A DNA stretch of 64,000 bases, from NCBI RefSeq assembly GCF_900100355.1, contig NZ_FNFH01000003.1, forward strand, positions 248,001 to 312,000, given 5' to 3'. This document shows, in pieces, positions 1 to 12,528 of this stretch. The DNA is from Microbulbifer yueqingensis. GTDB taxonomy: Bacteria; Pseudomonadota; Gammaproteobacteria; Pseudomonadales; Cellvibrionaceae. The translations under genes were made by a program, and so were the position numbers. A model generated the notes under the pieces. That model ran no database searches and was not told the DNA's origin. It saw nothing but the letters and a program-made list of their open reading frames with translations. Within the stretch, counting starts at the first letter, position 1. Each line of letters starts with the position of its first letter.

Positions 1-510
<510 letters not shown>

Positions 511-606
511 TTACTGCTCGGGTCGATTAAAAGGGGCGCAATTTTACCCGCGAAACGGCGTCGTGGCCATGGTTGTGGTGTTCTACCCTTATAGCCCGGA
601 TACCGC

Positions 607-1188
607 TCAGCGGCGCCGCTGCCGCCGAGCGGGTGCTTTCGCGGCGGCGAACACCTCCTCCTCACGGCAATGCCCCGGTTGCAGGGTGTCCAGTTTCCAG
701 TTGCCGATGGCCATCCGGATGAGCCGCAGCGTGGGGTGCCCGACCGCGGCGGTCATGCGCCGGACCTGCCGGTTGCGGCCCTCGCTGATGGTCAGCTCCA
801 GCCAGCTGGTGGGGATCGCGAGGCGTTCGCGCACCGGGGGAGTCCGCGGCCAGACCGGGGGTTGCGCCAGCGCGCGGGCCCGGGCGGGCGCGGTGCGGCC
901 GTCCTTCAGCTCGACACCGTGGCGAAGGCGTGCCAGGGCGTCCGGGCCGATGTCGCCTTCCACCTGCACCCAGTATGTCTTGGGCAGCTTCTGGCGCGGG
1001 TGGCTGATCTGGTGCTGCAGGCGGCCATCGTCGGTCAGCAGGAGCAGCCCTTCCGAGTCGAAATCCAGCCTCCCCGCCGCATAAACACCCTTGTGGCGGA
1101 TGTAGTCGGCGAGGGTGGGCCGCCCGCTATCGTCGGTAAACTGGCTCAAAACGCCGTAAGGTTTGTTGAATAGGATAATCTTACTCAT
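607..1188 (-). CDS. rluE: 23S rRNA pseudouridine synthase RluE-like
   Basis: This is a RsuA/RluB/RluE-family pseudouridine synthase; the short form without an N-terminal S4 domain and the sequence fit RluE, which modifies U2457 of 23S rRNA. The catalytic motif [14 protein letters not shown] puts the active aspartate near residue 42, and the family motif GRNRQVRRM lies in the C-terminal third. The ATG at 1186-1188 (protein starting [12 protein letters not shown]) is chosen because the NKPYG strand is normally near the N-terminus; a TTG at 1216-1218 would add ten unlikely residues. The C-terminus is basic (APARRQRRR). It is divergent from icd. Exact target assignment is by family resemblance. 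Confidence 0.88.
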   Translation of the reverse strand: MSKIILFNKPYGVLSQFTDDSGRPTLADYIRHKGVYAAGRLDFDSEGLLLLTDDGRLQHQISHPRQKLPKTYWVQVEGDIGPDALARLRHGVELKDGRTAPARARALAQPPVWPRTPPVRERLAIPTSWLELTISEGRNRQVRRMTAAVGHPTLRLIRMAIGNWKLDTLQPGHCREEEVFAAAKAPARRQRRR

Positions 1189-1238
1189 GGGCGGGCTCAG
1201 GAAAGGAATGTAATCCAACTACAAAATTGGGCGGATAC

Positions 1239-1247
1239 TGATATAAT
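1239..1247 (+). promoter_or_regulatory. Possible extended -10 promoter for icd
   Basis: The sequence TGATATAAT has a perfect TATAAT at 1242-1247 preceded by TG, the extended -10 form that can work without a good -35; no convincing -35 hexamer is seen. It would leave a leader of roughly 85 bases before the icd ATG. It lies in the divergent rluE-icd gap. Confidence 0.45.
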
Positions 1248-1340
1248 CCCGCCGATTTTTCATCCCGCCAGCGGGAATAACAGGGCGGGGCAAGCGACAC
1301 CCGACCGAAATAGTCAAAGAGTTTTGGGAGTTTAAACGAT

Positions 1341-2591
1341 ATGGGTCATATCCAAGTGCCGGCAGACGGCGAGAAAGTTACAGTCAATTCCGACGGTTCG
1401 CTGAATGTTCCGAATCGCCCCATAGTACCGTTTATCGAGGGTGACGGCATCGGCGTGGATATCACCCCGGTAATGCGCAAGGTCATCGACGCCTCAGTCG
1501 AGAAGGCCTACGGCGGTGAGAAGGCCATCTCCTGGATGGAAGTTTACTGTGGCGAGAAGGCCGCAGAGACCTATGCCGGTGACTGGTTCCCGGCCGAGAC
1601 CCTGGAAGCCCTGAAAGAGTACTCCGTTGGCATCAAGGGCCCGCTGACTACCCCGGTGGGCGGTGGTTTCCGCTCCCTGAACGTTGCCCTGCGCCAGGAG
1701 CTGGACCTCTACGTTTGCCAGCGCCCGGTGCGCTGGTTTACCGGCGTGCCCACTCCGGTCAAGAAGCCCAACGAAGTGGATATGGTGATCTTCCGCGAGA
1801 ACTCCGAGGACATCTACGCGGGCATCGAGTGGAAAGCCGGCACCGACGAGGCGAACAAGGTCATCAAGTTCCTGCAGGAAGAGATGGGTGTCAAGAAGAT
1901 CCGCTTCCCCGAGAACTGCGGCATCGGCGTGAAGCCGGTTTCCGAGGAGGGCACCAAGCGCCTGGTGCGCAAGGCCATTCAGTACGCCGTGGATCAGGAC
2001 CGCGCTTCTGTGACCCTGGTGCACAAGGGCAATATCATGAAGTTCACCGAAGGCGCCTTTGCCGACTGGGGCTACGAGCTGGCCCGTGATGAGTTTGGCG
2101 CACAGCCGCTGGACGGTGGCCCCTGGCACAGCTTCAAGAACCCCAACACCGGCAAGGAAATCGTGATCAAGGACGTGATTGCGGATGCCATGCTGCAGCA
2201 GGTGCTGCTGCGCCCGGCCGAGTACGACGTCATTGCGACCCTGAACCTGAACGGCGACTACCTGTCCGACGCCCTGGCGGCCCAGGTGGGTGGTATCGGT
2301 ATCGCGCCGGGCGCCAACATCTCCGACGAGGTGGCCCTGTTCGAGGCGACCCACGGCACTGCACCCAAGTACGCCGGCCAGAACAAGGTAAACCCGGGCT
2401 CCCTGATCCTGTCCGCCGAGATGATGCTGCGTCACATGGGCTGGAACGAAGCTGCCGACCTGGTTATCAAGGGCATGGAAGGTGCAATCGCCGCCAAGAC
2501 CGTGACCTACGACTTCGAGCGCCTGATGGAAGGTGCGGAGCTCAAGTCCTGCTCCGACTTTGGTGATGAAGTGATCAAGCACATGGCGTGA
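1341..2591 (+). CDS. icd: NADP-dependent isocitrate dehydrogenase
   Basis: The enzyme oxidatively decarboxylates isocitrate to 2-oxoglutarate with NADP+ in the TCA cycle. It is 416 residues, the usual length of the E. coli type dimeric enzyme. The isocitrate-binding motif [15 protein letters not shown] begins at about residue 111; Ser112 corresponds to the AceK-phosphorylated serine of E. coli Icd. The segment GTAPKYAGQ contains the Lys-Tyr pair that selects NADP over NAD. It is monocistronic: a terminator follows 30 bp after the stop, and an extended -10 promoter precedes it. Confidence 0.97.
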   Translation: MGHIQVPADGEKVTVNSDGSLNVPNRPIVPFIEGDGIGVDITPVMRKVIDASVEKAYGGEKAISWMEVYCGEKAAETYAGDWFPAETLEALKEYSVGIKGPLTTPVGGGFRSLNVALRQELDLYVCQRPVRWFTGVPTPVKKPNEVDMVIFRENSEDIYAGIEWKAGTDEANKVIKFLQEEMGVKKIRFPENCGIGVKPVSEEGTKRLVRKAIQYAVDQDRASVTLVHKGNIMKFTEGAFADWGYELARDEFGAQPLDGGPWHSFKNPNTGKEIVIKDVIADAMLQQVLLRPAEYDVIATLNLNGDYLSDALAAQVGGIGIAPGANISDEVALFEATHGTAPKYAGQNKVNPGSLILSAEMMLRHMGWNEAADLVIKGMEGAIAAKTVTYDFERLMEGAELKSCSDFGDEVIKHMA

Positions 2592-2620
2592 TCGCCTCTG
2601 GCTTGTCATTGAAGTCATTG

Positions 2621-2658
2621 AAAAAGCCCCGCTCCGGAAGGAGCGGGGCTTTTTTTTG
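2621..2658 (+). terminator. Rho-independent terminator after icd
   Basis: A GC-rich hairpin (AAAAAGCCCCGCTCC, short loop, GGAGCGGGGCT) is followed by a run of eight T. The A-rich left flank could let it also stop transcription from the cspD side. Confidence 0.93.
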
Positions 2659-2811
2659 CTGCGCGTTATTGTGGAGGCGTGGTGAGGCGCTGAATTGCCA
2701 AGCCTATAAGACCTAAGTCCAGAATCTGCGCGCCTGTAAACGGGCACTGGCAACCCGGCTGCCCTCTATATAGGTGGCGGCATGTGGGACAATGAAAGCG
2801 ATCGCGGGCGC

Positions 2812-3090
2812 TCAGCCCAGGGCCTCGGCCTCTCGCTCTCGCGGGGAAGATTCGCCGGCCGCTCGCTCCTGCTTCGGCTGGGCCGCTGCGTCCACATTGA
2901 TATTGGCGGCGTGGTAACCCTTGTCGCCTTTTATGATGTCAAATGTAACCTGTTGGCCCGCCTTGAGGGTGCGGTAGCCCTCCATCTGGATAGCGGAGTA
3001 ATGCGCGAACAGGTCTTCACCCCCTTCGTCCGCGAGAATAAACCCATATCCCTTGGCGTTATTGAACCATTTGACGGTACCGGTAGGCAT
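2812..3090 (-). CDS. cspD: Cold-shock-like protein CspD
   Basis: This is a single-stranded nucleic-acid-binding cold shock domain protein. The domain covers residues 1-68 with RNP1 KGYGFI and RNP2 DLFAHYSAI; the following QMEGYRTLKAGQ is the CspD signature seen in enterobacterial CspD, a stationary-phase inhibitor of replication. A 20-residue charged tail rich in Ala, Glu and Arg follows. The ATG at 3088-3090 has a GAGGGA ribosome site upstream. It is divergent from clpS-clpA, the same arrangement as in E. coli and Pseudomonas. Confidence 0.93.
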   Translation of the reverse strand: MPTGTVKWFNNAKGYGFILADEGGEDLFAHYSAIQMEGYRTLKAGQQVTFDIIKGDKGYHAANINVDAAAQPKQERAAGESSPREREAEALG

Positions 3091-3368
3091 GGCGAAATCC
3101 CTCTAATTGCCGGGGCGACTGCAGGCCGCCTTTACAGAGTGTCTTTTATCGTTATCGAAGCGTTGTCGCTTGATTACCGCGTGCGTCCCTGCGGTAAGAG
3201 CGTCATTTATCGACGCTTGCACTACCTCTTGTAGCTAACAGTCCCGCCAATGTCAAGTGGGGGTACGCGCCTGCCTGCGAGGTTAAATGAGGGTACAATG
3301 CGGGCACGTCGATGGCGGCTGCCTCCCTGCAGCCGCCAGCGGGAGCAACAGCTGTATTGAAAGAAACT
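3091..3368. other. Divergent cspD/clpS intergenic region
   Basis: 278 bp separate the start codons of cspD and clpS. A TACAAT hexamer at 3294-3299 could be the clpS -10, but no good -35 pairs with it. No RNA gene or inverted repeat of note is seen. Confidence 0.5.
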
Positions 3369-3746
3369 ATGAGCAAAGAATTTCTTATAGAGTTGAGTTC
3401 GGGCGGTGGTGATGACCTGCCGTTCGGGGGCGATTTTGATGGCGACCTGGCGCTCGAGGAGGCGCCTGCGCGGGTCAAGCGTCCTCCCATGTACAAGGTG
3501 ATCATGCTCAATGATGACTACACGCCGATGGACTTTGTGGTGGAGATCCTGGAGACGTTTTTCGGGGCTGACCGGGAGCGGGCCACCCGGCTGATGCTGC
3601 AGGTACATACGCAGGGAAAAGCGATCTGCGGTGTCTATACTCGAGATATAGCGGAAACAAAGGCAGCACAGGTCAATCAATTTGCCAGGGACCACCAGCA
3701 TCCTCTGCTGTGTGAGATCGAAGCTGATGAGAGCGAAGAAGATTGA
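3369..3746 (+). CDS. clpS: ATP-dependent Clp protease adaptor ClpS
   Basis: ClpS delivers N-degron substrates (N-terminal Leu, Phe, Tyr, Trp) to ClpAP. The product is 125 residues. The signature [15 protein letters not shown] carries the acidic pair that contacts the substrate amino terminus, and [20 protein letters not shown] holds the conserved pocket histidine. The N-terminal extension is acidic and flexible, as expected for the tail that inserts into ClpA. The ATG at 3369 is preferred over an upstream in-frame start that would add a non-conserved leader. clpA follows after 112 bp. Confidence 0.95.
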   Translation: MSKEFLIELSSGGGDDLPFGGDFDGDLALEEAPARVKRPPMYKVIMLNDDYTPMDFVVEILETFFGADRERATRLMLQVHTQGKAICGVYTRDIAETKAAQVNQFARDHQHPLLCEIEADESEED

Positions 3747-3858
3747 TACAGGTCCCGTCGCCCGAAAGGAATCGGGCACACTCACGCAACGCCGTTTCAC
3801 GGCGCGCACTGGTCAGGTGAATGGCGGGTGAAATTGGCATAAAGGGTTCGAGGTTTAG

Positions 3859-6135
3859 ATGCTCAGCAAGGATTTAGAGGTAACGCTGAATCTGGCGTTC
3901 AAGGGCGCGCGCGCCAAACGGCACGAGTTTATGACCGTCGAGCACTTGCTGCTGGCGCTCCTCGACAACGAGTCCGCTGCTGACGTGTTGCACGCCTGCG
4001 GAGCCGACCTGAGTGCGCTGCGGCGCGAGCTGCTCGAGTTCGTGGACTCAACCACGCCGCTGATACCCGAGTCGGATACCGAGCGCGAGACCCAGCCGAC
4101 GCTGGGATTCCAGCGCGTGCTGCAGCGCGCGGTTTTCCACGTGCAGTCCTCCGGCAAGAAAGAGGTGACTGGAGCTAACGTTCTGGTAGCAATTTTCTGC
4201 GAGCAGGAAAGCCAGGCAGTTTATTACCTGAAGCAGCAGAGTGTCGCCCGCATCGATGTAGTCAACTACATCACCCATGGGATTTCCCGCGTGGGCTCGA
4301 GCGGCAATAATGCCCACGGCGCAGAACCGGCACCCGAGCAGACCGACGAGGACCTCGCGCCCGGGGCTGAGCCGGGGGGCTCAGACCCGCTCGAGAGCTA
4401 CTCCACCAACCTCAACCAGGAGGCTATCCTGGGCCGCATCGACCCTCTAGTGGGACGTGGCCCCGAGGTCGAGCGCGTGACACAGGTGCTGGCGCGTCGG
4501 CGCAAGAATAACCCGCTCCTGGTCGGGGAGTCGGGCGTGGGCAAGACCGCCATCGCCGAGGGCCTGGCGCGGCGCATCGTGGACGAGGAAGTTCCCGAGA
4601 CCCTGCGCAATGCGACCATCTACTCCCTGGACCTGGGTTCACTGCTGGCCGGTACCAAGTACCGCGGCGATTTCGAGAAGCGCTTCAAGGCTCTGCTGGC
4701 GGAGCTGCGCAAGCGCGACCAGGCGATCCTGTTTATCGACGAGATCCACACCATTATCGGTGCCGGTGCAGCTTCAGGGGGCGTGATGGATGCCTCCAAC
4801 CTGCTCAAGCCGCTGCTCTCCAGTGGCCACCTGCGCTGCATCGGTTCAACCACCTTTAGCGAATACCGGGGCATCTTCGAGAAGGATCGCGCCCTGTCGC
4901 GGCGCTTCCAGAAGATCGATGTCAACGAGCCCTCGGTGGAGGAGACGGTTGAGATCCTGCGCGGCCTCAAAACCTGTTTCGAGGACCACCACCGGGTGCG
5001 CTTCACTGACGCCGCGCTGGAAGCTGCCGCGCAGCTGTCGAGCCGGCATATCACCGAGCGCTTCCTGCCCGACAAGGCCATCGATGTGATCGACGAGGCG
5101 GGCGCATACCAGGCGCTGCTGCCGGTGGAGGAGCGCAAAGAGGTGATCGGTGTGCCGGAGATCGAGTCGGTGATCGCAAAAATCGCCCGTATCCCGGCCA
5201 AGAGCGTCTCCGCCTCCGACAAGGAGCAGCTGGCGCGCCTGGATGAGAACCTGAAGATGGTAGTGTTCGGGCAGGAGGAGGCCATCGGGGCGTTGAGCAC
5301 CGCTATCAAGCTCAGCCGCGCCGGCCTGGGTGCCGACGAGAAACCCATCGGTTCCTTCCTCTTTGCCGGCCCGACGGGCGTCGGCAAGACTGAACTGTGC
5401 CGCCAGTTGGCCAAGGTGATGGGCATCGAGCTGATCCGTTTCGATATGTCCGAGTATATGGAGCGCCATACCGTATCGCGGCTGATCGGCGCACCCCCCG
5501 GTTATGTCGGTTTTGACCAGGGCGGGCTGCTCACAGATGCGGTGACCAAGCACCCGCATAGTGTGGTGCTGCTCGACGAGATTGAGAAAGCCCATCCGGA
5601 AGTGTTCAACCTGCTCCTGCAGGTAATGGATCACGGCACCCTGACCGACAACAATGGCCGCAAGGCCGATTTCCGCAATGTCATCCTGATCATGACCACG
5701 AACGCCGGGGCGGAGCTCATGAGCCGGCGGTCCATCGGTTTCACCAGCCAGGACCACTCAAGCGACGGCATGGAGGAGATCAAGAAGATGTTCACCCCGG
5801 AGTTCCGCAACCGGCTGGACAGTATCATCCAGTTCGGTTCGCTGGATTTCGAGGTGGTGAAAACCGTGGTGGACAAGTTCGTCGTCGAACTGCAGGCCCA
5901 GCTGGACGAGTCCAGTGTGACCCTGGAGGTCAGCGAGGAGGCCCGCGAATGGCTGGCGCGCCACGGCTACGACGAGAAGATGGGCGCACGCCCCATGGCC
6001 AGGCTCATTCGCGACAAGCTGCGCAAGCCGCTCGCTGAGGCGGTACTGTTCGGCGAGCTGGCGGAAGAGGGCGGCCGGGTGGAGGTCACCGTGGATGGCG
6101 ATGAGCTGCTGATCAGGACCGCGGTGGCTGCCTGA
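3859..6135 (+). CDS. clpA: ATP-dependent Clp protease ATP-binding subunit ClpA
   Basis: ClpA is the AAA+ unfoldase that feeds substrates to ClpP. At 758 residues it is full length. Order: Clp_N repeats (1-145), AAA-1 with Walker A GESGVGKT at 223-230 and Walker B LFIDE near 291-295, AAA-2 with GPTGVGKT near 504-511 and [11 protein letters not shown], then the D2 small domain. An IGF loop (SIGFT, about residue 626) that docks on ClpP is present. Its neighbours ClpS, Bpt and Aat make this a near-complete N-degron locus; clpP itself is not in the window. Confidence 0.97.
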   Translation: MLSKDLEVTLNLAFKGARAKRHEFMTVEHLLLALLDNESAADVLHACGADLSALRRELLEFVDSTTPLIPESDTERETQPTLGFQRVLQRAVFHVQSSGKKEVTGANVLVAIFCEQESQAVYYLKQQSVARIDVVNYITHGISRVGSSGNNAHGAEPAPEQTDEDLAPGAEPGGSDPLESYSTNLNQEAILGRIDPLVGRGPEVERVTQVLARRRKNNPLLVGESGVGKTAIAEGLARRIVDEEVPETLRNATIYSLDLGSLLAGTKYRGDFEKRFKALLAELRKRDQAILFIDEIHTIIGAGAASGGVMDASNLLKPLLSSGHLRCIGSTTFSEYRGIFEKDRALSRRFQKIDVNEPSVEETVEILRGLKTCFEDHHRVRFTDAALEAAAQLSSRHITERFLPDKAIDVIDEAGAYQALLPVEERKEVIGVPEIESVIAKIARIPAKSVSASDKEQLARLDENLKMVVFGQEEAIGALSTAIKLSRAGLGADEKPIGSFLFAGPTGVGKTELCRQLAKVMGIELIRFDMSEYMERHTVSRLIGAPPGYVGFDQGGLLTDAVTKHPHSVVLLDEIEKAHPEVFNLLLQVMDHGTLTDNNGRKADFRNVILIMTTNAGAELMSRRSIGFTSQDHSSDGMEEIKKMFTPEFRNRLDSIIQFGSLDFEVVKTVVDKFVVELQAQLDESSVTLEVSEEAREWLARHGYDEKMGARPMARLIRDKLRKPLAEAVLFGELAEEGGRVEVTVDGDELLIRTAVAA

Positions 6136-6160
6136 CTGCCCCGAAGAGAGGGGCGTTCCA

Positions 6161-6194
6161 CAAAAAAGGCCACCATGGGTGGCCTTTTTTGTGG
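6161..6194. terminator. Bidirectional terminator between clpA and infA
   Basis: AAAAAAGGCCACC, a 4-base loop and GGTGGCCTTTTTT form a strong hairpin with an A-run on one side and a T-run on the other, placed between two convergent genes. Confidence 0.92.
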
Positions 6195-6212
6195 CTGCTG
6201 AGCGGATCTCGC

Positions 6213-6431
6213 TCAGCGGGCGCGGTAAGTGATACGCCCCTTGCTCAGGTCGTAGGGAGTCAGCTCTACCTTGACCTTGTCACCCGTGAGAATACGGATG
6301 TAGTTCTTGCGCATTTTTCCGGAGATGTGCGCGATCACCACGTGCCCGTTCTCAAGCTTTACGCGGAATGTGGTGTTCGGCAGGGTGTCGATCACCTCGC
6401 CTTCCATCTCAATGTAATCGTCTTTCGCCAT
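6213..6431 (-). CDS. infA: Translation initiation factor IF-1
   Basis: IF-1 is a 72-residue S1/OB-fold protein that occupies the 30S A site during initiation. The start [13 protein letters not shown] and the end RGRITYR are characteristic of the family. The ATG is at 6429-6431. It is convergent with clpA and follows bpt on the minus strand with a 139-bp gap. Confidence 0.97.
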   Translation of the reverse strand: MAKDDYIEMEGEVIDTLPNTTFRVKLENGHVVIAHISGKMRKNYIRILTGDKVKVELTPYDLSKGRITYRAR

Positions 6432-6570
6432 GCGGCAGTAACCTTCAAAATAACTTTCAGACCTTTTACCCCGGCGGCACGCAGGCCGGGCCGCGGTGCG
6501 ACGGCCGCGTATTTTGCACGAAAAGAGGCAATAGGGCAAAGCCCGGGGAAACCGCCCTGTTTGAGGGCCG

Positions 6571-7290
6571 CTACCGGGACTTCAGGCGCCAGCGGTTCTG
6601 GCCCAGCAATTCCACCGGCTGGAACTGGGTCTTGTAGGCCATTTTCTGGCACTCCTCGATCCAGTAACCAAGGTAGAGGCTCGGCAGCCCGAGGCGGCGC
6701 GCCCATTCGATCTGGTACAGAATGCAGTAACTACCCAGGCTCCGCCGGTGCTCGGCCGGGTCGAAGAAAGTATAGATGGCGGACAGGCCGCTGGTGAGCA
6801 GGTCAGTCACAGCGGTCGCCACCAGCCTGCCCCGGGCGCGGAACTCGATGTAGCGTGTGCTGCCCCAGGCCGGCGCCAGGAAGTCGCGGAACTGTTCACG
6901 GCTCGGGGGGTACATTTCGCCCTCGCGGTGGCGCTCCTCGATGTAGCGGGCGTAGAGCACGTAATGCTCGTCGGTGTCGATGGCGTCGACATGGAATACG
7001 TCCAGGTCCCGGTTACGTTTCCAGCAGCGTCGCTGGCTGCGGTCGGGTACAAACAGGCTGACCGGGACCCGTGCGGGCACGCAGGCGTTGCAATTGGCGC
7101 ATTGGGGGCGGTACAGGTAGTTGCCGCTGCGGCGGAAGCCCAGCGCCGACAGCTGGCTGTACAGCCGCTGGTCCACTGGCGTCTGCGGGTCAATGAATAC
7201 CGTGGTGGCCTCCCGATCCGGCAGGTACCCACAGGGGTGGGGCAGGGTGGCCAGTAACTGCACCGAGTCCAGCTGGGAATACTTGCTCAT
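6571..7290 (-). CDS. bpt: Aspartate/glutamate leucyltransferase (Bpt/Ate family)
   Basis: This is a cytosolic aminoacyl-tRNA-protein transferase that adds Leu (bacterial Bpt) to N-terminal Asp or Glu, making secondary destabilising residues primary. The product is 239 residues. Conserved family elements are [13 protein letters not shown] with Cys20, the Cys cluster CANCNAC (64, 67, 70), and a GNAT-like C-terminal half containing TYFFDP-like (IYTFFDP) and [14 protein letters not shown]. The ATG at 7288-7290 overlaps the aat stop (ATGA), so the two are translationally coupled. The choice of Bpt over arginine-specific Ate rests on gammaproteobacterial family knowledge. Confidence 0.92.
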   Translation of the reverse strand: MSKYSQLDSVQLLATLPHPCGYLPDREATTVFIDPQTPVDQRLYSQLSALGFRRSGNYLYRPQCANCNACVPARVPVSLFVPDRSQRRCWKRNRDLDVFHVDAIDTDEHYVLYARYIEERHREGEMYPPSREQFRDFLAPAWGSTRYIEFRARGRLVATAVTDLLTSGLSAIYTFFDPAEHRRSLGSYCILYQIEWARRLGLPSLYLGYWIEECQKMAYKTQFQPVELLGQNRWRLKSR

Positions 7291-8015
7291 AGGTCCCGTT
7301 CCAGGTTCCAGGTTGGCTCCCAGGGGGCGGGGAGGTCTCCCATGCCTACTCCCTGCGCCAGCCGCCGCTCAAACTCCTCGCGCCCGATTTCCACCGCGCC
7401 CAGGCTTGCCAGGTGCGGGTTGCTCACCTGGCAGTCGATCAGGGGGCAGCCCCACGATTGTAACTGTCGCACCAGGTGGACAAAAGCGATCTTGGAGGCA
7501 TCGGTAGCACGGTGGAACATGGACTCACCGAAGAATACGTGACCGATGGCAACCCCGTAGAGCCCCCCGGCGAGCTGGCCATCCTCCCAGGCCTCAACTG
7601 AGTGCGCATGGCCCAGCCTGTGGAGTTCCCTATAGGCGGCCCGCATCTCCGAAGTAATCCATGTCCCCTCTCCATCTACACGGGGTTCACTGCACGCGCT
7701 GATGACAGCATCGAAATCCCGGTCGAAAGTGACGCTGAAACGGCCGCGGCGAAGGGTCTTGCGGAGCGTGCGGCCGACGGAAAACTGCTCCGGCAAGACC
7801 ACGCATCGGGGGGATGGGCTCCACCACAGGATGGGTTGGTCATCGGAGTACCAGGGGAAGATCCCGCGACGATAGGCTGCCAGCAACCACTCCGGTGTCA
7901 GCCGGCCCCCGACGGCGAGCAGGCCGTTGGGCGAATGTAACGCCTGGCGCGTGGGCGGGAAGTTCGGTCTCTCCCCATGAAGCAGGGTCAGGTGTTCGTC
8001 GCTGTTTCCTGTCAT
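7287..8015 (-). CDS. aat: Leucyl/phenylalanyl-tRNA--protein transferase
   Basis: Aat conjugates Leu or Phe to proteins with N-terminal Arg or Lys, creating ClpS ligands. The product is 242 residues with the family blocks [47 protein letters not shown] and IDCQV. The ATG at 8013-8015 is the first in frame. It overlaps bpt by four bases. A hairpin terminator separates it from trxB upstream on the same strand, so aat-bpt is likely its own unit. Confidence 0.96.
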   Translation of the reverse strand: MTGNSDEHLTLLHGERPNFPPTRQALHSPNGLLAVGGRLTPEWLLAAYRRGIFPWYSDDQPILWWSPSPRCVVLPEQFSVGRTLRKTLRRGRFSVTFDRDFDAVISACSEPRVDGEGTWITSEMRAAYRELHRLGHAHSVEAWEDGQLAGGLYGVAIGHVFFGESMFHRATDASKIAFVHLVRQLQSWGCPLIDCQVSNPHLASLGAVEIGREEFERRLAQGVGMGDLPAPWEPTWNLERDL

Positions 8016-8098
8016 CGCTCTACCGTATCACTCATGCAGCCCCCCGTGGTGGGACGTCATCGGGCTGCGCCGGGGCTCTCCCTGAAAGCGTACAAAAG

Positions 8099-8136
8099 AA
8101 AAGGGCGATCACAAAGGATCGCCCTTTCCGTTTTAA
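8099..8136 (-). terminator. Rho-independent terminator after trxB
   Basis: On the minus strand a hairpin AAAGGGCGATC-loop-GATCGCCCTTTTC is followed by a T-rich tract, 20 bp past the trxB stop and before the aat start. Confidence 0.85.
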
Positions 8137-8154
8137 TAGCTGACCGGCAAGCGG

Positions 8155-9492
<1,338 letters not shown>

Positions 9493-11832
9493 TTGAAGGC
9501 CCAGAGCGCATCCGACACACCCGATAATGAGGCAGGCGGCCTGCCGGAATCCCTGATCGCGCGACTGTTGCGGGAGGGAGCCCTGATTGCCCTGCTGGCG
9601 GGAGCCCTGCTGATGGCGATCAGCCTCATGAGCTATAGCCCCCAGGATCCGGGGTGGTCCCATACCGGCCAGGGAGGGCCGGTTGAGAATGCCATCGGCC
9701 CCACCGGCGCCTGGCTCGCCGACGTCTGCCTGTCTCTGCTCGGCTGGATGGCTTACCTGTTCCCCCTCCTGATCGGCTGGCGCGCGCTCGGGATCCTGCG
9801 GGACCGCAACGCGCGTTTCCACGGCCCACTTTTCACCCTGAGGGTCACCGGCCTGGTGGTATTGCTCACTACTGGCGCTGGCCTGGCTACACTCTGCTTC
9901 GCCGAGGCGGAAAACCCGCTACCGTTTTCTAATGGCGGGATCATCGGTGCCGCCATCGCCGAATCAACTGAACTCAGCCTCGGGTACGTGGGGGCCACCA
10001 TCCTGCTTCTGGCCCTGTTCGCCATCGGCATCACCGTGTTTACCGGTCTGTCATGGCTGAAGCTGGCGGAGGCGATCGGTCGTAACCTGCTCGGCTTCCT
10101 GGCCTGGGCGGGCCAGCGTTACCAGCGAGCCCGCCAGGAGCGCGCAGAGCGGCGCGCCGCCCGGGAGGCGGTTGTTGTGCGCAAGGCTGCTGTTGCCGAG
10201 GAGAAGCAGCGTACCGCCAAGCGCCTCCCCCCCAAGATCGAGCCGACACTCCCCGCTCCCAAGCCCAGCCCCCGGGCGGCCAAGGAAAAGCAGGGTGAGC
10301 TTTTCGCCAGCGGCCCGGTCACCGGGACCCTGCCGCCGCTGTCGCTGCTGGATGCGCCTGACAAGAACAGGAAAGCCGGCTTCTCCCGCGAATCACTGGA
10401 GGCACTCTCGCGCCTGCTGGAACTAAAGCTGAAGGACTTTGGCGTGGTGGCGGAGGTGGTCTCGGTTTTGCCGGGCCCGGTAGTTACCCGCTTTGAGATC
10501 CAGCCGGCACCCGGGGTCAAGGTCAGCAAGATCAGCAACCTGGCCAAGGACCTGGCCCGATCGCTGGCGGTCATCAGTGTGCGGGTGGTGGAAGTCATTC
10601 CGGGTAAGTCGGTGGTGGGCATCGAGATCCCCAACGAGAACCGGCAGATGGTACGCCTGACAGAGGTGCTGTCTGCCGATGTATACGACAACGCCAAGTC
10701 GCGCCTCACCCTGGCCCTTGGCCACGATATCTCCGGGCAGCCGGTCGTTGCCGACCTGGCCAAGATGCCGCACCTCCTGGTGGCGGGCACCACCGGCTCG
10801 GGCAAGTCGGTGGGCATCAATGTGATGCTGCTGAGCCTCCTGTACAAGTCCACTCCCGAAGAGGTCCGGCTGATCCTGGTGGATCCCAAGATGCTGGAGC
10901 TTTCCGTGTATGAAGGCATCCCACACCTGCTGACGCCGGTGATCACCGATATGAACGACGCCGCCAACGGCCTGCGCTGGTGCGTGGGTGAAATGGAGCG
11001 GCGCTATAAACTGATGGCGGCAATGGGCGTGCGCAACCTGGCGGGTTTCAACCGCAAGGTGCGGGAAGCCATCGAGGCAGGCGAGCCGCTGACAGACCCC
11101 ACCTGGCAACCGGATCCCGCTTCCAGTGTTCCCGAGGCAGAGCAGACCCCGCCGCACCTGAAGCCGCTGCCGGCAATCGTCGTGGTGATCGACGAGTTCG
11201 CCGACATGATGATGATTGTCGGCAAGAAGGTGGAGCAGCTGATCGCCAGGATCGCCCAGAAGGCGCGGGCTGCCGGTATCCACCTGTTGCTGGCCACCCA
11301 GAGGCCATCGGTCGATGTCATCACCGGCCTGATCAAGGCCAATGTGCCCACCCGTATCGCCTTCCAGGTCTCCTCGAAAGTGGATTCCCGCACCATCCTC
11401 GACCAGGGCGGTGCGGAGCAGCTGCTCGGCCACGGCGACATGCTCTATCTTCCGCCGGGCAGTGGTGTGCCGGTACGGGTCCACGGCGCCTTTGTCGACG
11501 ATCACGAGGTACACAAGGTGGTGGCCGACTGGAGCCGGCGGGGAGAGCCGGACTATATCGATGGCATCATCGACGACACCAATAACAGCATTCCCGTACC
11601 GGGCCTGCAGACCGAGGGCGAGGAGGATGATCCCGAGGCGGACCCCCTCTACGACGAGGCAGTGGCCTTTGTCACCAAATCGCGCAAGGCCTCGATCTCG
11701 TCGGTGCAGCGCCAGCTGCGGATCGGCTACAATCGCGCCGCCCGCATCATCGACGCCCTGGAAGCGGCGGGGGTAGTGTCGCCGGCCGGCCACAACGGTA
11801 ACCGCGAAGTCCTGGCGCCGCCGCCCGCCTAG
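9493..11832 (+). CDS. ftsK: DNA translocase FtsK
   Basis: FtsK is a septum-anchored dsDNA pump that clears chromosome ends and activates XerCD at dif. The product is 779 residues. About four membrane helices lie in residues 20-190, then a short basic/proline linker (about 200-300), an alpha/beta motor with Walker [14 protein letters not shown] near 431-441 and Walker [11 protein letters not shown], and a C-terminal gamma winged helix ([22 protein letters not shown]) that reads KOPS. The start is TTG at 9493, supported by GAGGTAA seven bases upstream; no closer ATG fits. The linker is far shorter than in E. coli FtsK and like that of Pseudomonas. Confidence 0.96.
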   Translation: MKAQSASDTPDNEAGGLPESLIARLLREGALIALLAGALLMAISLMSYSPQDPGWSHTGQGGPVENAIGPTGAWLADVCLSLLGWMAYLFPLLIGWRALGILRDRNARFHGPLFTLRVTGLVVLLTTGAGLATLCFAEAENPLPFSNGGIIGAAIAESTELSLGYVGATILLLALFAIGITVFTGLSWLKLAEAIGRNLLGFLAWAGQRYQRARQERAERRAAREAVVVRKAAVAEEKQRTAKRLPPKIEPTLPAPKPSPRAAKEKQGELFASGPVTGTLPPLSLLDAPDKNRKAGFSRESLEALSRLLELKLKDFGVVAEVVSVLPGPVVTRFEIQPAPGVKVSKISNLAKDLARSLAVISVRVVEVIPGKSVVGIEIPNENRQMVRLTEVLSADVYDNAKSRLTLALGHDISGQPVVADLAKMPHLLVAGTTGSGKSVGINVMLLSLLYKSTPEEVRLILVDPKMLELSVYEGIPHLLTPVITDMNDAANGLRWCVGEMERRYKLMAAMGVRNLAGFNRKVREAIEAGEPLTDPTWQPDPASSVPEAEQTPPHLKPLPAIVVVIDEFADMMMIVGKKVEQLIARIAQKARAAGIHLLLATQRPSVDVITGLIKANVPTRIAFQVSSKVDSRTILDQGGAEQLLGHGDMLYLPPGSGVPVRVHGAFVDDHEVHKVVADWSRRGEPDYIDGIIDDTNNSIPVPGLQTEGEEDDPEADPLYDEAVAFVTKSRKASISSVQRQLRIGYNRAARIIDALEAAGVVSPAGHNGNREVLAPPPA

Positions 11833-11919
11833 TTGAGCTGACCACTGCCCTGACGGTTCAGTCCCGGTTCACCTGCCGGGGACTAGGCTTAAGGAAAATC
11901 CCAGCACTGGAGTGCCGTT

Positions 11920-12528
11920 ATGAAAAGAATGCTTACCGCCCTCGCGACTTCCGCAGCGCTATTTGCCGGTTCCGCCTGGGCCGACGCCACCGCCGAACTC
12001 AGCCAGCTGCTGCAGCCGCTGGCTTCCATCTCCGGCAAGTTTCACCAGACCCTTACCGACGAGCGCGGCGAGGTGCTGCAGAAAAGCAGCGGCACCTTTT
12101 CGGTGGAGCGTCCCGGCAAGTTGCGCTGGGAGACAGGTGAACCTTTCCCGCAGCTCCTGGTTACCAACAACAAGAAGTTGTGGCTGTACGACCCGGACCT
12201 GGAGCAGGTGACCATCCGCCCGGTAGACAAGCGCATGAAGGAGACTCCCGCACTGCTGCTGGGCGGTAAGGTCGGCGAGATACGCAGTTCCTTCAACGTG
12301 GCGAGCAAGAACGGCGCTTACGAATTGACACCCAAGAATGCCTCCGCGCCGTTTCGCGCCATGGAGATCAGCTTTGACAACGGCCTGCCGGCGGCCATGA
12401 CTGTGCGTGACAGCATGGGGCAGACCACCAAAATCAAGTTCAGCCGGGTAAAGGCCAACCCGAGCCTTTCCGCTGCGCTGTTCAACTTCAAGCCACCGGC
12501 GGGGACCGACATTATCCGCGATGAGTGA
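11920..12528 (+). CDS. lolA: Outer-membrane lipoprotein carrier protein LolA
   Basis: LolA is a periplasmic chaperone that takes lipoproteins from LolCDE to LolB. The product is 202 residues. A signal peptide covers 1-21 (cleavage after GSAWA). The mature part has the LolA blocks ISGKFHQTLTDERGE, SSGTFSVERPGKLRWE and LWLYDPDLEQVTI. It ends inside the start of rarA with an 8-base overlap, so the two are coupled. ftsK lies 87 bp upstream. Confidence 0.96.
   Translation: MKRMLTALATSAALFAGSAWADATAELSQLLQPLASISGKFHQTLTDERGEVLQKSSGTFSVERPGKLRWETGEPFPQLLVTNNKKLWLYDPDLEQVTIRPVDKRMKETPALLLGGKVGEIRSSFNVASKNGAYELTPKNASAPFRAMEISFDNGLPAAMTVRDSMGQTTKIKFSRVKANPSLSAALFNFKPPAGTDIIRDE

Noticed and set aside
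1494-2753. A 419-codon open frame antisense to icd, and similar long antisense frames opposite ftsK (10423-11793) and ppsA (56280-58403)
   Set aside because: They mirror strongly conserved genes in GC-rich DNA, have no recognisable domains or ribosome sites, and are rich in Gly, His, Arg and Ala as expected for shadow frames.
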